Of a stretch of DNA of 28,656 nt, positions 1-10,123 are shown piece by piece. The stretch's first letter is position 1; every line of letters begins with the position of its first letter. The stretch spans positions 1 through 28,656 of the forward strand of contig JAWQRN010000532.1 of assembly GCA_033557685.1 (NCBI GenBank). The letters run 5' to 3'. Both the position numbers and the translations under genes were made by a program. The notes beneath the pieces are model-generated. The model searched no databases. It had not been told where the DNA came from and saw nothing but the letters and a program-made list of their open reading frames with translations. The DNA is from Sperchopsis tessellata (taxonomy: Eukaryota > Arthropoda > Insecta > Coleoptera > Hydrophilidae).

Positions 1-1526
1 ACGTAGTTCATTTCTGTATTCAATATATCGACTTGGCCGGTTTGCTTGATATTTGATTAAAATCAAAATATTAAAATCACACAATATTTATACGCATTAT
101 CTAAAATAAACTAAACATTAATTCTCTATAAACTACAAATTTGAACATTGTTGGAAAAGATTTTTTTGTTTTCATTATTACTTATTATTTTTTAGGTTTA
201 TATTTAGGCACAATTACATATTATGTATTCAACTTGGTGTTAAATTTTTAAAAATTCTGCAGTAGTTCTAGAGTCTCGATTCAATTCAAATTGCATCTAT
301 TGACACTGGCTAACAGAACATGATCAGTAGCTCAGAACATTTATCACCAAATAAGTATAACATACCATAGTTCCCGGTGTATCAGGCGTAATTTTAACCG
401 TCAAAAAATCAGTCTGAAATCAAGGTGCGTCATATATATTAAATTAATGGTCATAAGTAATAATCTATTCGTTTAGAGCGAGTCATCAATGTATGTATAG
501 CTATGAACAGAATGCAACAGCATTAATCATCACTTACGGATGTTGACACGAACACAATTCTCTCTACTCACAACAGCTTCTATCAAAATTTCAAGAAACC
601 TTACGGCTTTTTTTTGTTATAAACAAGGATGATTTTGGCTATTTCTGACAATGTTGATTTGTAGTTATGCTATAGGTCGTTAAGGGCAACATCTTTAATT
701 ATGTTTTAAATATTTTAAATATTCAACTTTTTTTTGTGATGACCCAAATTTCAAAAAAAAAATGAGTGTAAATTTAAGATAAAACCCAAACAGTCTAGAT
801 ACCATTTAAAAAAATGTTTCATGTAAAACCTTGTTTATTATTTACCAGTTCTTTCGATAGTTTCAATGTAGTGTCAAAATTGTCAAATAGTAAATACGTC
901 AACATTATAGCATACAAATAGGTTATATATAAATTTACGGCAGTAGACACTTCCACTGCCACTTTTGAAATTTTTAACCGGATGTGTGTTTGAATGTAGC
1001 TTATAGAAATAAATATAGTCCTTATTTTATAGAGCAATTATTTTGTACGTTGCTTAAATATACTCATATCAATATATTTCATTTGGTATAATTTATTGTA
1101 AAGGTACATTTTTAAATATAGATAGGTGTCAAACTGTGATATAATGCATTTTATATTGAGCGTTAAAAGAAAATAAACTTCTAAATGCTGCTCAATCCAT
1201 GGTTCTAAAACGAACGAAAATGAGATTTTAATAGGAAACAAAAACTTCTAAGCATGAATGATATATTGGAAACCCAACCAAAGGAAATATAAGAATTATG
1301 TAAATTGACTATGGAAACATTATATCATAACCAAAGATGACAACCTGGAGAATTAATGGGTAATGGATGATTAAATCTGCACTACCTTCATTATTACCAA
1401 TGTAAACTAAACAGTAGTAAAATATCTTCTTTTAATAAACTTACGTACAAAAATTACAAAATAACTTACCATTTTATACAGTCATAGACAATATGAGAAC
1501 ATTGTTGATTAAATTTTAATATATAC
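1..1526. other. Ecm29 downstream intron, mostly featureless
   Basis: AT-rich sequence with no recognisable coding block of ECM29 on the minus strand. Open frames at 819-1037 and 1038-1241 (minus) are low-complexity and match nothing I know. The only item of note is a possible 48-nt exon at 366-413, listed separately. Confidence 0.6.
366..413 (-). other. Possible 48-nt exon-like segment
   Basis: On the minus strand an acceptor cttgatttcag is followed by 16 open codons (TDFLTVKITPDTPGTM) and the good donor ATG|GTATGT. Phase is 0 at both ends, which is compatible with the phase 0 end of the last Ecm29 exon at 1527. The peptide does not resemble the ECM29 sequence expected next, so it may be an alternative exon, part of another transcript or chance. 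Confidence 0.2.
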
Positions 1527-1804
1527 CTGAGCTTTCATAGTCCACGAAGGAGATTCTAGAGCAGTCTTCAACATATCACAAATAAGTTCTATATTTTGTC
1601 TAATGCCAGTTTCTGTTCCGGGGCTTTGCTCTGACCAAATCTCATTCCAAACTTCAAGAGTGTTTTCAGTCTCTGGAGTCTTCTCAGCATGTGTAGCAAA
1701 GAACACCAAAGGTAGTACAACATCTGAATGACTCTTTAGAACATCTTGGTTATGATTCCCAATGGACTGTATAGTATACGCACAAGCAGACCTTATGGAG
1801 TCAT
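1527..1804 (-). CDS. Ecm29: Ecm29 exon, ninth and last in window (278 nt)
   Basis: The acceptor is tttaattaaag|ATGACT and the donor is AAAGCTCAG|GTATAT. The first AT completes Asp from the preceding G, and 92 codons then end in phase 0. The peptide includes IRSACAYTIQSIGNHNQDVL, LEVWNEIWSEQSPGTETGIR and ALESPSWTMKAQ. It corresponds to [26 protein letters not shown]...LWTEVWQENVPG...ALQSQSWKMKAQ. The protein should continue with an AIAM-type helix, GLAGRTW and the C-terminal repeats, but no matching exon was found in 1-1526, so it must lie further left. Confidence 0.95.
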
Positions 1805-1862
1805 CTTTAATTAAAAAAACCAAAGTCAACTCTATAAGAGCTACATTAAAATTAAAACTTAC

Positions 1863-2021
1863 CTTCTCGCTCAAAATACCAATGGTTTATTTTTGCAAAC
1901 AGTTTTTCCAAACTGGAATCTTTTGCAACTCCTACTAAGTGACCTATAGTTACTGCATAATGCTTTCTTATAGCAGCATTTCTATCAGTAAGACCATTGA
2001 CTAATGATGCTAAAAATTTCC
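1863..2021 (-). CDS. Ecm29: Ecm29 exon, eighth in window (159 nt)
   Basis: The acceptor is tttgttatag|GGAAAT and the donor is GCGAGAAG|GTAAGT. Two bases complete the Gly codon and one base is passed on. The peptide contains ASLVNGLTDRNAAIRKHYAV, TIGHLVGVAKDSSLEKLFAK and INHWYFERE. These match the ECM29 GLTDRN(S)(V)I(Q)K(S)...GHLVR...SSTEKLLQKLNGWYMEKE block almost position for position. The following intron is 58 bp (1805-1862), one of two very short introns in this gene. Confidence 0.95.
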
Positions 2022-2850
2022 CTATAACAAAATAAATACGCAATATAATTTTTGGATCCACAATCAGATATTTAAAAAAAATGAAAAAAAAAATGATTCC
2101 TCAGAAACATTCGAAAGATCCAAGTTACCTTTACTAATAAATAAAACACAATTCAGACAAACAGTAAAACTTGGTCATTTACTTTTTCCTATGTTCGACA
2201 ATAAAATACATACATTTGGATATTGAAATTACAAATAATTTATCAATACATGTGATAATGAATTAAAATATGTAAATACATACATTTTTTATGTGGACGA
2301 AAATCATCACATAGTGAAGCAATACAAGAACTACTCTTAAACAATACCAAACAATGTTATGGAATGGACAAACATCCCTCCTACAAATATATGTTTTGTC
2401 CATGTTTATCCTAAATCTAATTATTATGTAACTACTTTTGTGTTTCTTTAAGAACATGCAGTATGAAAACTTCACCAATCACCTACACACATCTGCAATC
2501 ATATGGCAAATTCTTCTCATAGGAATCTTATTATTAGAGATACAAAAAAATTTAAATTATCAAGTTAGTTTTAGATGTTGAGCATTACAGCTGATTAAAA
2601 TAATGTGAACAAATATGAAAAGATATTTCAGAAAAAATGCTAATTTTTTCAAATAACAACAACTGGTATTATTTAGACAGTTTGAGTGTAAAGAGCAAAG
2701 TTACAGATATTTTAATTTTATTGACTACTAGTACTAAGACAACTTTTAAACTGTGATAGTTTTACAAATATAACACAAAATTACATTTTTTGTTTAATGG
2801 GGCTAATGTTAAATTTTCATTAAATACTCAATTTTTTTCTGATTCTAATA
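2022..2850. other. Intron, no feature seen
   Basis: AT-rich intronic sequence between the eighth and seventh Ecm29 exons. The open frame at 2263-2478 (minus) is hydrophobic and low-complexity with no recognisable motif. I see no repeats or RNA genes in it. Confidence 0.5.
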
Positions 2851-3290
2851 ATGTATCACACAATATACCTAACATTGTATTTAAATACGAAATTTTTAAA
2901 AACCGTTTTTGGACCCATCTCCACAAACAAAAATGAATCATGCCATGACACTTATTGTGGTGATACAGAGGCTTTAAAAAGTGCCGAAATTTCGTCCACT
3001 GTTACCAGAGAAATTTTCAAGGATGTTACTTTAATGTACGAACTCAACTCACAAAACCAGTCTAAGCTAGATCATCCTTATATAGGCAAAAACTGGAGTG
3101 GAGGATATGCACTAAGGCACCACAGTTCCATTCAGTTGGTTAGGAGAACAGAAATTAATCAAGGAGGTCCACCAAGTTATTGATACCAATCATCCCTATT
3201 AATATTGTTAGGGCGTTTATAAACCTCAATAGCTTTTCTGAATTTTCTAGAGATTTACGAAAACTGTCGAGTCAAGACTTTGAACATGAT
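2851..3290 (+). pseudogene. Pogo/Tigger-like transposase fragment
   Basis: A 110-codon open frame (2851-3183) ends in a stop and continues as recognisable sequence in another frame. The block IGKNWSGGYALRHHSSIQL resembles the conserved (A)GK(D/N)W...GF(L/M)(K/R)RHP.(L/I)S(L/I)R stretch of pogo/Tigger transposases, which lies in the DNA-binding CENP-B-like half. After a stop and frameshift, RAFINLNSFSEF (about 3209-3244) resembles the ARA.(G/S)FN...V..FF sequence that follows in that family. No DDE catalytic core is visible, so this is a dead fragment. Alternative: chance similarity in an intronic ORF. Confidence 0.45.
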
Positions 3291-3548
3291 GGAGTAATAT
3301 GATCAAGACGAGCAGTGTTCATGCTCATTTAGAGAAGAAGTAATCGAATGCTTGGTTATTCTGATATAAACGTTACCATAGTATGTTATTTATTAGGTTT
3401 ATCAAATAAAATTTGTAGCAAAGCAATAGTTTTTTAGGTTTTTTATCACAAATCAAATGTTGCAACTTAGTGGGAATATTTTTTAATTTCAAACTGGAAC
3501 CTTTACATTGCAGTAAATTACAATCTGTAACACGTTTCTATAATTATT

Positions 3549-3690
3549 TCATAAACAATCTTCGGCAGAAGTAAAATCTGATATTAAAAAACATTTGGAA
3601 GGACTCCAAGAAAAGCTAAGGAAATATTTTCCAGACGTGGACGACGAGATCAACTGAATTCGTAATCCGTTTAACACGTTTCTTGAGACA
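3549..3690 (+). pseudogene. hAT/ZBED-like transposase C-terminal fragment
   Basis: The plus strand reads HLEGLQEKLRKYFPDVDDEI, then Asn, a TGA stop and IRNPFN. This matches the L..L...F..YFPD(...)W(I/V)RNPF signature near the C-terminus of hAT-derived proteins such as ZBED5, FAM200 and GTF2IRD2-like sequences. In that family the position of the TGA is normally Trp (TGG), so a single change made the stop. The hAT dimerisation region that should follow is not seen. Confidence 0.55.
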
Positions 3691-3805
3691 CCTTTTTGCA
3701 CAAATATTTGTTTTATTATATTTACTTTCAGTTTTAGTAATGAATAATTCCCAAATTGCACCATAAATTATAAACGGTCTTTTTAAAAAAGCTATAAAAC
3801 TACTT

Positions 3806-3874
3806 TATAGCCCACCAGTGGATCACTAAACGTAGAAAAAGTACTTGTCATAATCCACCGGTGGCCCGTATAGC
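3806..3874. repeat. Short imperfect inverted repeat (CCACC-GTGG)
   Basis: TATAGCCCACCAGTGGATCA (about 3807-3826) is matched in reverse complement by the segment at 3851-3874 (read on minus: TATACGGGCCACCGGTGGAT). Each arm also contains a near or perfect palindrome (CCACCAGTGG, CCACCGGTGG). It could be the terminal hairpin of a decayed DNA transposon, but no partner end was found. Confidence 0.35.
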
Positions 3875-5036
3875 AAGAAATGTGATAATATTGAGTTTTC
3901 TGTTCCCTATTTAAAAGGAGGACAACACGAAGACCCTGTGGTTATCAGTATTAATGGTGACTTTAAATAAAAATTACAAAAAACGTCGTTATCTACAAAC
4001 AACATTTAAATGTGCACCCCGAAATTATTAAAAAAGTATCAAAAACTTTAATTCAATTTCCTATAACAAATTTGTGTGAAAGTGGATTTTCATTTCCAAG
4101 TGCAAATAATTAAAAATATTGAAATAAGTTAAATGCATAGTCGAATTTAAAACTTGAGTTTTCTTGAATATAGTCAAACATCAAAGTTCTATCTCACACC
4201 AGTCACATTAAATACATCTTGTTATGAATCAATATTTTTTTTAATATATTTAATATTAATCCATGTTTTTGTTAAATTATATATAATGGTTTGAATATTG
4301 TGTAAATAATTTTTTTATTTTATTTATTATTTTTCGTCTACAAAAATTTATATATTTAAAGATAATGACAATTCATATTTCCTATATATTTAATAGTTCA
4401 TTTTTAATAGTTCATATATATTTAAATAATAACTTTTAATTTGTAAGGTGTATTCAATCCTTCATTATATTCGTTATTTAAAAAACCTGTAATAAACTTA
4501 AGTAGTAACACATGATAACAAATGATAGCAGTCTGATGCCATGTCTGGACTATTGACATTCCTTTGTTTGCAGCGGGTGAAATGAACACACTTGATGCAG
4601 TCTAGGACAGTTTAGGGATCTACTTTTGAAGAGGAAATCATGCGGTTTATAAAAGACTTACGGTGTATTATTAGAGATTTAAACTTTATGCTAACACAGA
4701 GATGAATGTTATTTTAGATAGATATTAGTTTATGGTTTGTGATTCAAAGAAATAAGTGACAGAAGGTAGTGAGGAGTCAGGGTGATAATAATGACGTAAG
4801 ACACACAATTAGAGAGGTTAACAAAATATTAAATAAAAGAATTGTTGATATTAATTGTTTATTATCTTGTGTTTATGGTTTTGATTTATTATATTTGGGC
4901 TCGCCCTTTGTTTGTGATTAGGTATTTTGTGAAAATCTTGTTCAGCTATGTTACATTGGATAGTTTCTTATTATTGATTATTAGTTTAAATATTTGGAGT
5001 GGTGTCCTAGGAGTTATAGTAATTGGTATACATATA
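3875..5036. other. Intron, AT-rich, no gene
   Basis: Runs of A/T with TATTTAATA-type simple sequence around 4230-4440. The frame opening at 4842 (plus) is a hydrophobic, valine/leucine/tyrosine-rich translation of TTATT-rich DNA. I do not regard it as a gene. Confidence 0.45.
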
Positions 5037-5158
5037 TTATACTACACTTTCCTATGTAACACAATTACGTGTAGGCTGAGTAAATGTGCCTTCCTATACT
5101 ATACTACACTTTACTATGTAACACAACTATGTACAGATCAAGCTTATGTGCAGCTTTA
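5037..5158. repeat. Two-copy tandem repeat, about 62 bp
   Basis: The unit opening TATACTACACTTTCCTATGT at about 5037 is followed by a second copy opening TATACTACACTTTACTATGT at about 5099. Each is followed by AACACAA and a more diverged tail ending in tgtgcctt or tgtgcagctt. It is a simple local duplication with no known function. Confidence 0.6.
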
Positions 5159-6638
5159 AACTTTACGATATTATACTAATTGAAACTTATTATTATGTGT
5201 GAGAGGAGTCACTGTGCACTCTCATCCGAAATATATATCAACAGCTCTGTGTGGGAGGAGCGTAAGAGCCTTCCCATTAGTTATTAATAAATCAGCATCT
5301 GCAAGGGAATTTCAAGGAGCTTCCTCATACCAGCAACAAGTTTGTTATGACTTAGTTGACAACACACTCGTACGAAACTTACACTTACAACTACTCAATA
5401 CCGCAATGACAGTGAACTATGATTATTGAATTCTATATCATGCATGCTAACCATGTTTGGAATCAAGACAGATTTCTATCGTGAAACTGTTATTTAAGGT
5501 AAGTTGACTGACTGGACTTAACACCGCTGCCCACCAATGCCGGGTATTATTATGAAACTATCCTTGACAACACTGGAAATGTTTCCCTCTTAAGATCTTC
5601 ACCGTGAAGTTTTTCCGGTGTTGTCCAGCTAGTTTAGTCAGTAATTTAGTTTAACTTTCAGTCTACTATTCTAATATAGTAATTCTTATTGATGACGGAT
5701 TATAACTTTTATTTCTAACCTTTTCGAAGCCCATTTCCATAACGAGCCTGATTGCTAATGCAATGTAGTAAGTAATTATTTCAATTACTTTAAAATGGCC
5801 AATTTAATGGTCATTACGTGCATATACAGAATCAATGAGGATTCTTTATAGTACATTTGGTAGGTGTTGTATTAATTATTAAATTATCAGTCAGGTATTT
5901 GCATTAATCGATGAAGAGGTACTTCTTTATTAATAACATTCAAAAGGGTACGTGACAAAATAAGTTTGAGAAACCTCTACAGTATGTGGGTCCAACCATC
6001 CAAGAGGATATTTTCTCCATTATATAGTGATGAATGACATTGAACAAATGTACCGGACATATGTATTCACCCTTAAGTCCGAAAATTTCAGCTATTTCTG
6101 TGATGTGAATATATCAACTTCATACAGTTACTTACAAAGTGGCAGCACCTTTTTTTTGCTATTTTTTGTATGTTTGCGACTGCAGACATCAATGAAAAAA
6201 CCTTCCGTTAGAAGCTTATATCAAGAATCGCAATTTTTCATCAAACATATATTAACCAGTACAGATTCAATACAAATTCGGACAGTAACATTCAACAACA
6301 TTTTGCGATTACGAAAAATACATGAGGTCTGTTAAGTAAAAAAATAACCTGAAAACATCAGTTCCACCCCTTGTTAAAGTGGGGATTCAAACATAAAATT
6401 TTACAATTCTATAATTGTTACAACGTACAAAATTTCAATAAGAAAATTGTTTTTATATTAGGTAATCATATATAATGTAAAAATATATAGTTTTCCTTTA
6501 CACATTTAATGTATCTAAAAGATATACTTTGAGAGTATGGCGGACAGGTTATATATCCTGTATAATAGACACCGCCTGATAAGGACATATGCATAAATGG
6601 TTATCTTATTCAATATATAAATATGGCTTATTAGTTAC
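5159..6638. other. Intron, no recognised gene
   Basis: Apart from the inverted repeat at 5505-5641 I see no identifiable feature. The 76-codon (5199-5429) and 102-codon (6027-6335) plus-strand frames have mixed composition but match no family I recognise and show no splice or promoter context. They could be chance frames or parts of unrecognised mobile elements. Confidence 0.4.
5505..5641. repeat. Imperfect inverted repeat, about 22-bp arms
   Basis: TGACTGACTGGACTTAACACC (about 5505-5525) pairs imperfectly with the segment at 5617-5641, whose reverse complement reads ctgactaaactagctggaca followed by acacc. The spacer is about 90 bp. This could be a very small MITE-like relic or a hairpin. 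The pairing has several mismatches and one insertion. Confidence 0.3.
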
Positions 6639-6795
6639 CTGCATAAGGTTTTAAGTCTCCACCCAAGTGGATAATCAATAAAGTAATAAAATGGGCGCAC
6701 ACTACTCTAGTGCCGAGCCCAACTGATCCTTTCATTAATTCTGTAACCTTAGGCACCAAATCTTCTAAGATTGTTGCATCTGCATATTGAAGACA
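6639..6795 (-). CDS. Ecm29: Ecm29 exon, seventh in window (157 nt)
   Basis: An acceptor with a long T tract (atgttttttttttag|TGT) and the donor ATGCAG|GTAACT frame 52 codons plus one base. The peptide starts CLQYADATILEDLVPKV, continues TELMKGSVGLGTR and ends GGDLKPYAG. It matches [41 protein letters not shown]...LTPYSG of vertebrate ECM29, including the conserved SVGLGT loop. Unlike the vertebrate protein, the region after GTR reads VVCAHFITLL rather than a GGCAS-type sequence. The large flanking introns both carry transposon remains. Confidence 0.92.
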
Positions 6796-7679
6796 CTAAA
6801 AAAAAAACATAAATGTGTTTATTATACAAGTTTTACCTATACATTTATTACTAGAATAAAGTTGAAACCACAAAAATTAAATCTAAAAAAATATACTTAA
6901 TTTTTAACCAAAAATTATCTTAACTAAATTTACAAAAGTCGTCACTGGCATTTCTCATCTGAACATGGGCGTCACCAAACTCAAGTACTTCTAACGCCAC
7001 AACTTTGGCATACATTTTAATTTAATTTTAAAGAAATAATTTTACTACTTTTTAACAGATTGTAAAGCCATATGATTAAAGGTTGAATCAATTTAAAAAA
7101 AAAAATTTAATTCTAATAAATACATTTTAAGAGCCCCATTTAACAGAATATAAATTGTAATATTAATGTTTCATGTTTTTCTTATCATTTTAAAGAGTTG
7201 AATTTCTTATATTTCAAGATCTCCTAGCAACTATTGTACATTCTAATACCTTCATGTGATATTCAGTTTGATCATGGATCTTATAGTTTGAATTTTGTAT
7301 GGTTTCTAGTGTTATGTTAATGTTTGTCACTGTTTGGTATGCCTAATTTCTTCGTTTTCTGTGATTCTTAGCTTATTTACTATTTCCAATATATATTTTA
7401 TCTGCTCCTCTAACTCAAATTTACCTGTTTGCTGATAAACCTATTTTGTGACTAAACTATGACAATATGAATGCTTTATTATTTTGTATTTGGCTTGTTA
7501 CAATTGGCTTAATTCTATGTTTCGAATTCCTCTAAAGGATGTTAAGTAGACCGATTTGACTTTAATATAGACTTAAATCGCATACCAGCAGCACAACTCA
7601 AAAATACTAGAAAAATATCAAAATATATTTTACTAATTAGTAATTTATAAATGTGCCATTATTTCCCAACTGACCTGGT
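6796..7679. other. Intron, no recognised feature
   Basis: AT-rich intronic DNA with no open frame of note on either strand and no clear repeats. Confidence 0.5.
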
Positions 7680-7957
7680 ATGACAATTTGTATGTCCCTA
7701 AAGCCCGATCATCCAACATATGCTAGCGATCCTGTCGTCATACCACTGCTTGGCATACACATTAAAAAACTGCTTGCCAAAAAAATAATTATGATACATG
7801 AAGCTTACAAAAACAGCAAATTAGCTTACTTGACTCCTTTTTGGAGAACAGGAAGTAAAACACAGACTGACTTAATCCAAAAGCAACAAAATAAAATTCT
7901 TAAACTAATATATGATAAATTATTATACATACACAGAAAAACAACTGAAATTTAAGC
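7680..7957 (+). pseudogene. LINE reverse-transcriptase C-terminal fragment, part 1
   Basis: The open frame encodes HEAYKNSKLAYLTPFWRTGS followed by KTQTDLIQKQQNKILKLIYD. This is the post-RT region of Jockey-type LINE pol proteins, where Y...(I)WG...K(T/A).(I/L)..(I/L)Q..QNK(I/L)L(R/K)(I/L)I is typical. It breaks off at a stop near 7955, and the matching downstream portion resumes at about 8444 after a mariner fragment. The 5' part of the element, including the RT catalytic core, is absent. Confidence 0.65.
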
Positions 7958-7989
7958 ATTCTTTGATAGGATATATTTGTTCTTTGTTT

Positions 7990-8400
7990 GACAGATAGGA
8001 CTATGCTGTTTGTATCTATTGCATAAGAAATATAACTTGCATTACTTTTATTCAATAGAAATGGAATAATTACGAGTATTTTTTTTTGCAAGAATTTAAA
8101 CTCAATGTTAATCAAATAGTTGTACAGTGAAAAATTGACAACTATGCACCGAAAACTAGGCAAAAAACAACCAGGGATGCCCCACCCGTCTAACTCACCC
8201 GATCTACAACGAACCGATTTTTACTTTCTAAAAGCATCTCGATAACCATTTAAGTTGGAAAAATTCAATGACAGAGAAGCAGCATTTTCTTTAAAGAACT
8301 CTTTGATTCTAATCCACCTGAGCTTTATTGTAGAGGCATTAATAAACTTGTAATACTTTGGCAAAAATGTGTAGAATTAGATGGTTCTTACATTGATTAA
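7990..8400 (+). mobile_element. Dead mariner transposase fragment (Tc1/mariner)
   Basis: The plus frame from about 7992 reads TMLFVSIA, stop, then FNRNGIITSIFFCKNLNSML, matching the mariner block MLC(V/I)WWD...(L)L..N.TI(T/N)S..YC.QL. It continues into PHPSNSPDLQRTDFYFLKAS (mariner HPPYSPDLAP(S/T)DY.(L/F)F) and EKFNDREAA. A frameshift leads to the diagnostic C-terminus NPPELYCRGINKL...WQKCVELDGSYID and a TAA at 8398-8400. The segment carrying HDNARPH, with the second catalytic Asp, is deleted, and the first Asp region is missing. Only the third Asp (SPDL..TD) remains. Several in-frame stops confirm it is inactive. Confidence 0.85.
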
Positions 8401-8443
8401 TAAATTTTAGTTACATTAGAATTACGTTGTATTGAATTTGAAA

Positions 8444-8580
8444 ACAAAATTCACATAAACAAAACCAAAAGCAGAACAGAAGAAGCAAAAATCATGTACC
8501 ATGGCATGAAAACATACAACAACCTACCAAGTAAACTCAGGGAATCTAACTACAACTGTTTCAGAATAGTAACACAGTAA
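8444..8580 (+). pseudogene. LINE pol C-terminus, part 2 (beyond the mariner)
   Basis: The frame reads EEAKIMYHGMKTYNNLPSKL then RESNYNCFRIVTQ and a TAA at 8578-8580. The pattern (I/F)...G...YN.LP..(I/L)RE is the usual end of Jockey-like LINE ORF2 proteins. It fits as the continuation of the fragment at 7680-7957, the two being separated by mariner sequence. Confidence 0.6.
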
Positions 8581-9148
8581 GTGCGATTTGCTATGTATTA
8601 TTTTGTACTAAGTATTTTTACTACTTTATCAACCCGCGAGGGTTTTTGTGATGAAACTTTAGTTAGAGTTAAAAGAAAAGTGTATGGATTAATTATATTC
8701 TCAACCTTTTTTGAAGGAACATATACTTTTATATAACTAGAAATATTAGAATAGAGAAAAAGTTTACAAGCTTATTATTTATATTTAACAAAGTTAATAA
8801 TGGAACATTTTGTAACATTGTTAACAAATTGATATTAGGACTCTAGTAGATATTCCGTATTTAAGCTATAATAAAAGTGATGATGCGGATGTTTAATGTG
8901 ACTGCTTTGTATAACGCTATGAGCACATTGTTTTTCTTATCAAATTCTGGGGCAAAGAATATGGTTATGGAATTTCTTTTATACATCTGTCAGTTTTTCT
9001 TATATTGTAGGTGGTTTTGTGATTTTTTGGCACATTGAATTATATCACATACTGTGAAAGCAAATATGGTTTAGTAAACTTAGGAAATTCAATGAAAATT
9101 GTTATATTTGTCTCTGTACATAGACTTTAGACTTCCCAAGAGATAACA
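8581..9148. other. Intron between two LINE relics, no feature
   Basis: AT-rich. A short CCCGCGAGGG inverted motif occurs at about 8634-8643 without a wider structure. The 3' untranslated tail of the upstream LINE fragment may occupy part of it. Confidence 0.4.
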
Positions 9149-9580
9149 GTGAATTGTCTTTTCTTTGTTTATTTATTTATTTTTATTTATTTATTTATTT
9201 ATTTACTTATATATTTATTTATTCCACTACTCTACAGACCGAAGTCCATTTATAGAGTAGGCACTTACACAATAGTATATTACAGTATTTGTCTTAATTA
9301 TATGTACATAAACAAGTTAATTACCAATGATTTCATTGAAAATTAGTTCAGATGCTAGGAGAATTTGTTTTTCAATGATAATAAAAACTGAGTTAATAAA
9401 AGATAAAAAAGGTCAGTTGATTCCTGAATGGTATAGAAGGTTGTACATATCCTGTAGATGATGTAGGGTGAATTAATGAGTAGATTGGTTCGAGCATGAG
9501 GCAGATAAAATAAATTGTGGTGACATATGGAGCTATTTGGAATGTGGAAGTTAATTTTTGAAACGTATGTTTCGTCCACA
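9149..9580 (-). mobile_element. LINE 3' end with (AAAT)n tail, antisense
   Basis: On the minus strand, 9579 to 9355 encodes a LINE pol C-terminus: KINFHIPNSS, NLFYLPHARTNLLINSPY, then TIQESTDLFYLLLTQF. This matches the (I)NF..P...(L)F..P..RTNY...SP..RMC..(Y)N.(I)Q...D.F endings of Jockey/CR1-like elements. After a 3' UTR with a CTACTCTATAAATGGACTTC block, the element closes in an AAAT-rich repeat (about 9160-9225; TTTA repeats on the plus strand), as expected of a target-primed retrotransposon tail. The 5' end is truncated. The same family recurs at 12050-13925. Confidence 0.65.
9160..9225. repeat. (TTTA)n microsatellite
   Basis: Nearly perfect TTTA repeats with a few substitutions. They are best read as the minus-strand (AAAT)n 3' tail of the adjacent LINE copy. 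Confidence 0.8.
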
Positions 9581-9704
9581 TTTGCAGGGTAAATTATATA
9601 GCTCTTAAAAGTGCTATTTGTAGACTTCCATGTAGCTCTGAAAATTGCTATTCGTAGACTGCCATGTAACTCTAAAACGGGTTAATTATAGACTCTCAAA
9701 AGTG
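9569..9704. repeat. Minisatellite of about 34-bp units, copy A
   Basis: Following TTTCGTCCACATTTGCAGG come units at 9599-9632, 9633-9666 and a diverged third from 9667. They share TAGCTCT.AAAA.TGCTATT and GTAGACT.CCATG. The same leader and unit occur at 21390-21585, where the array is bracketed by inverted repeats. Here only the left leader is present, so it is probably a truncated copy. Confidence 0.7.
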
Positions 9705-9720
9705 TTAGTCTATAACACCT

Positions 9721-10123
9721 AAGTGAATAGTGTCACATTTTTTTTGAAAATATACTTTTGTTAATCCGATTTTCCCGTAAATTCCAAATATCTACTTTTT
9801 TTGATACTTGAGGTAATTGCCAAATAAAAAATAAAAGTTAAAAAAACAAAAAAATTCCATTATAACGCGATATTTAGATTTACTCAGAGATTTAATTTTG
9901 TGACAAACCTTTATCCACTTACTTCTTCATTTTATTTATTAGTATTATATAAAGCACCATCAAAAATGATAAGACAATAATGCAGAAATGTCGAGACAAA
10001 TGAAGATAATATAAATTTTTTAATTCATAGACCATGAACATTAAACAAACAAAAGTAAAAACAATTGCCTTATAGATATAAAATGTAAAAGTAAATTAAA
10101 AAAAAAACTTAAAAATTTAATAC
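9721..10123. other. Intron, no feature seen
   Basis: AT-rich sequence leading up to the donor of the sixth Ecm29 exon. No coding, repeat or RNA signal was recognised. Confidence 0.5.

Noticed and set aside
4842..5159. 105-codon plus-strand open frame
   Set aside because: Hydrophobic, low-complexity translation of AT-rich DNA that overlaps a tandem repeat; no motif or splice context.
6027..6335. 102-codon plus-strand open frame
   Set aside because: No recognised family, no neighbouring gene signals; kept only as part of the intron description.
7900..8163. Minus-strand open frame over the mariner
   Set aside because: Shadow of the plus-strand LINE and mariner sequence, which give clear family matches.
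8630..8660. CCCGCGAGGG hairpin as a transcription terminator
   Set aside because: Bacterial-type terminators are not expected in this nuclear context and no gene ends here other than a dead LINE.
9160..9225. CRISPR-like or regulatory repeat array
   Set aside because: Simple TTTA repeats without spacers; explained as a LINE tail.
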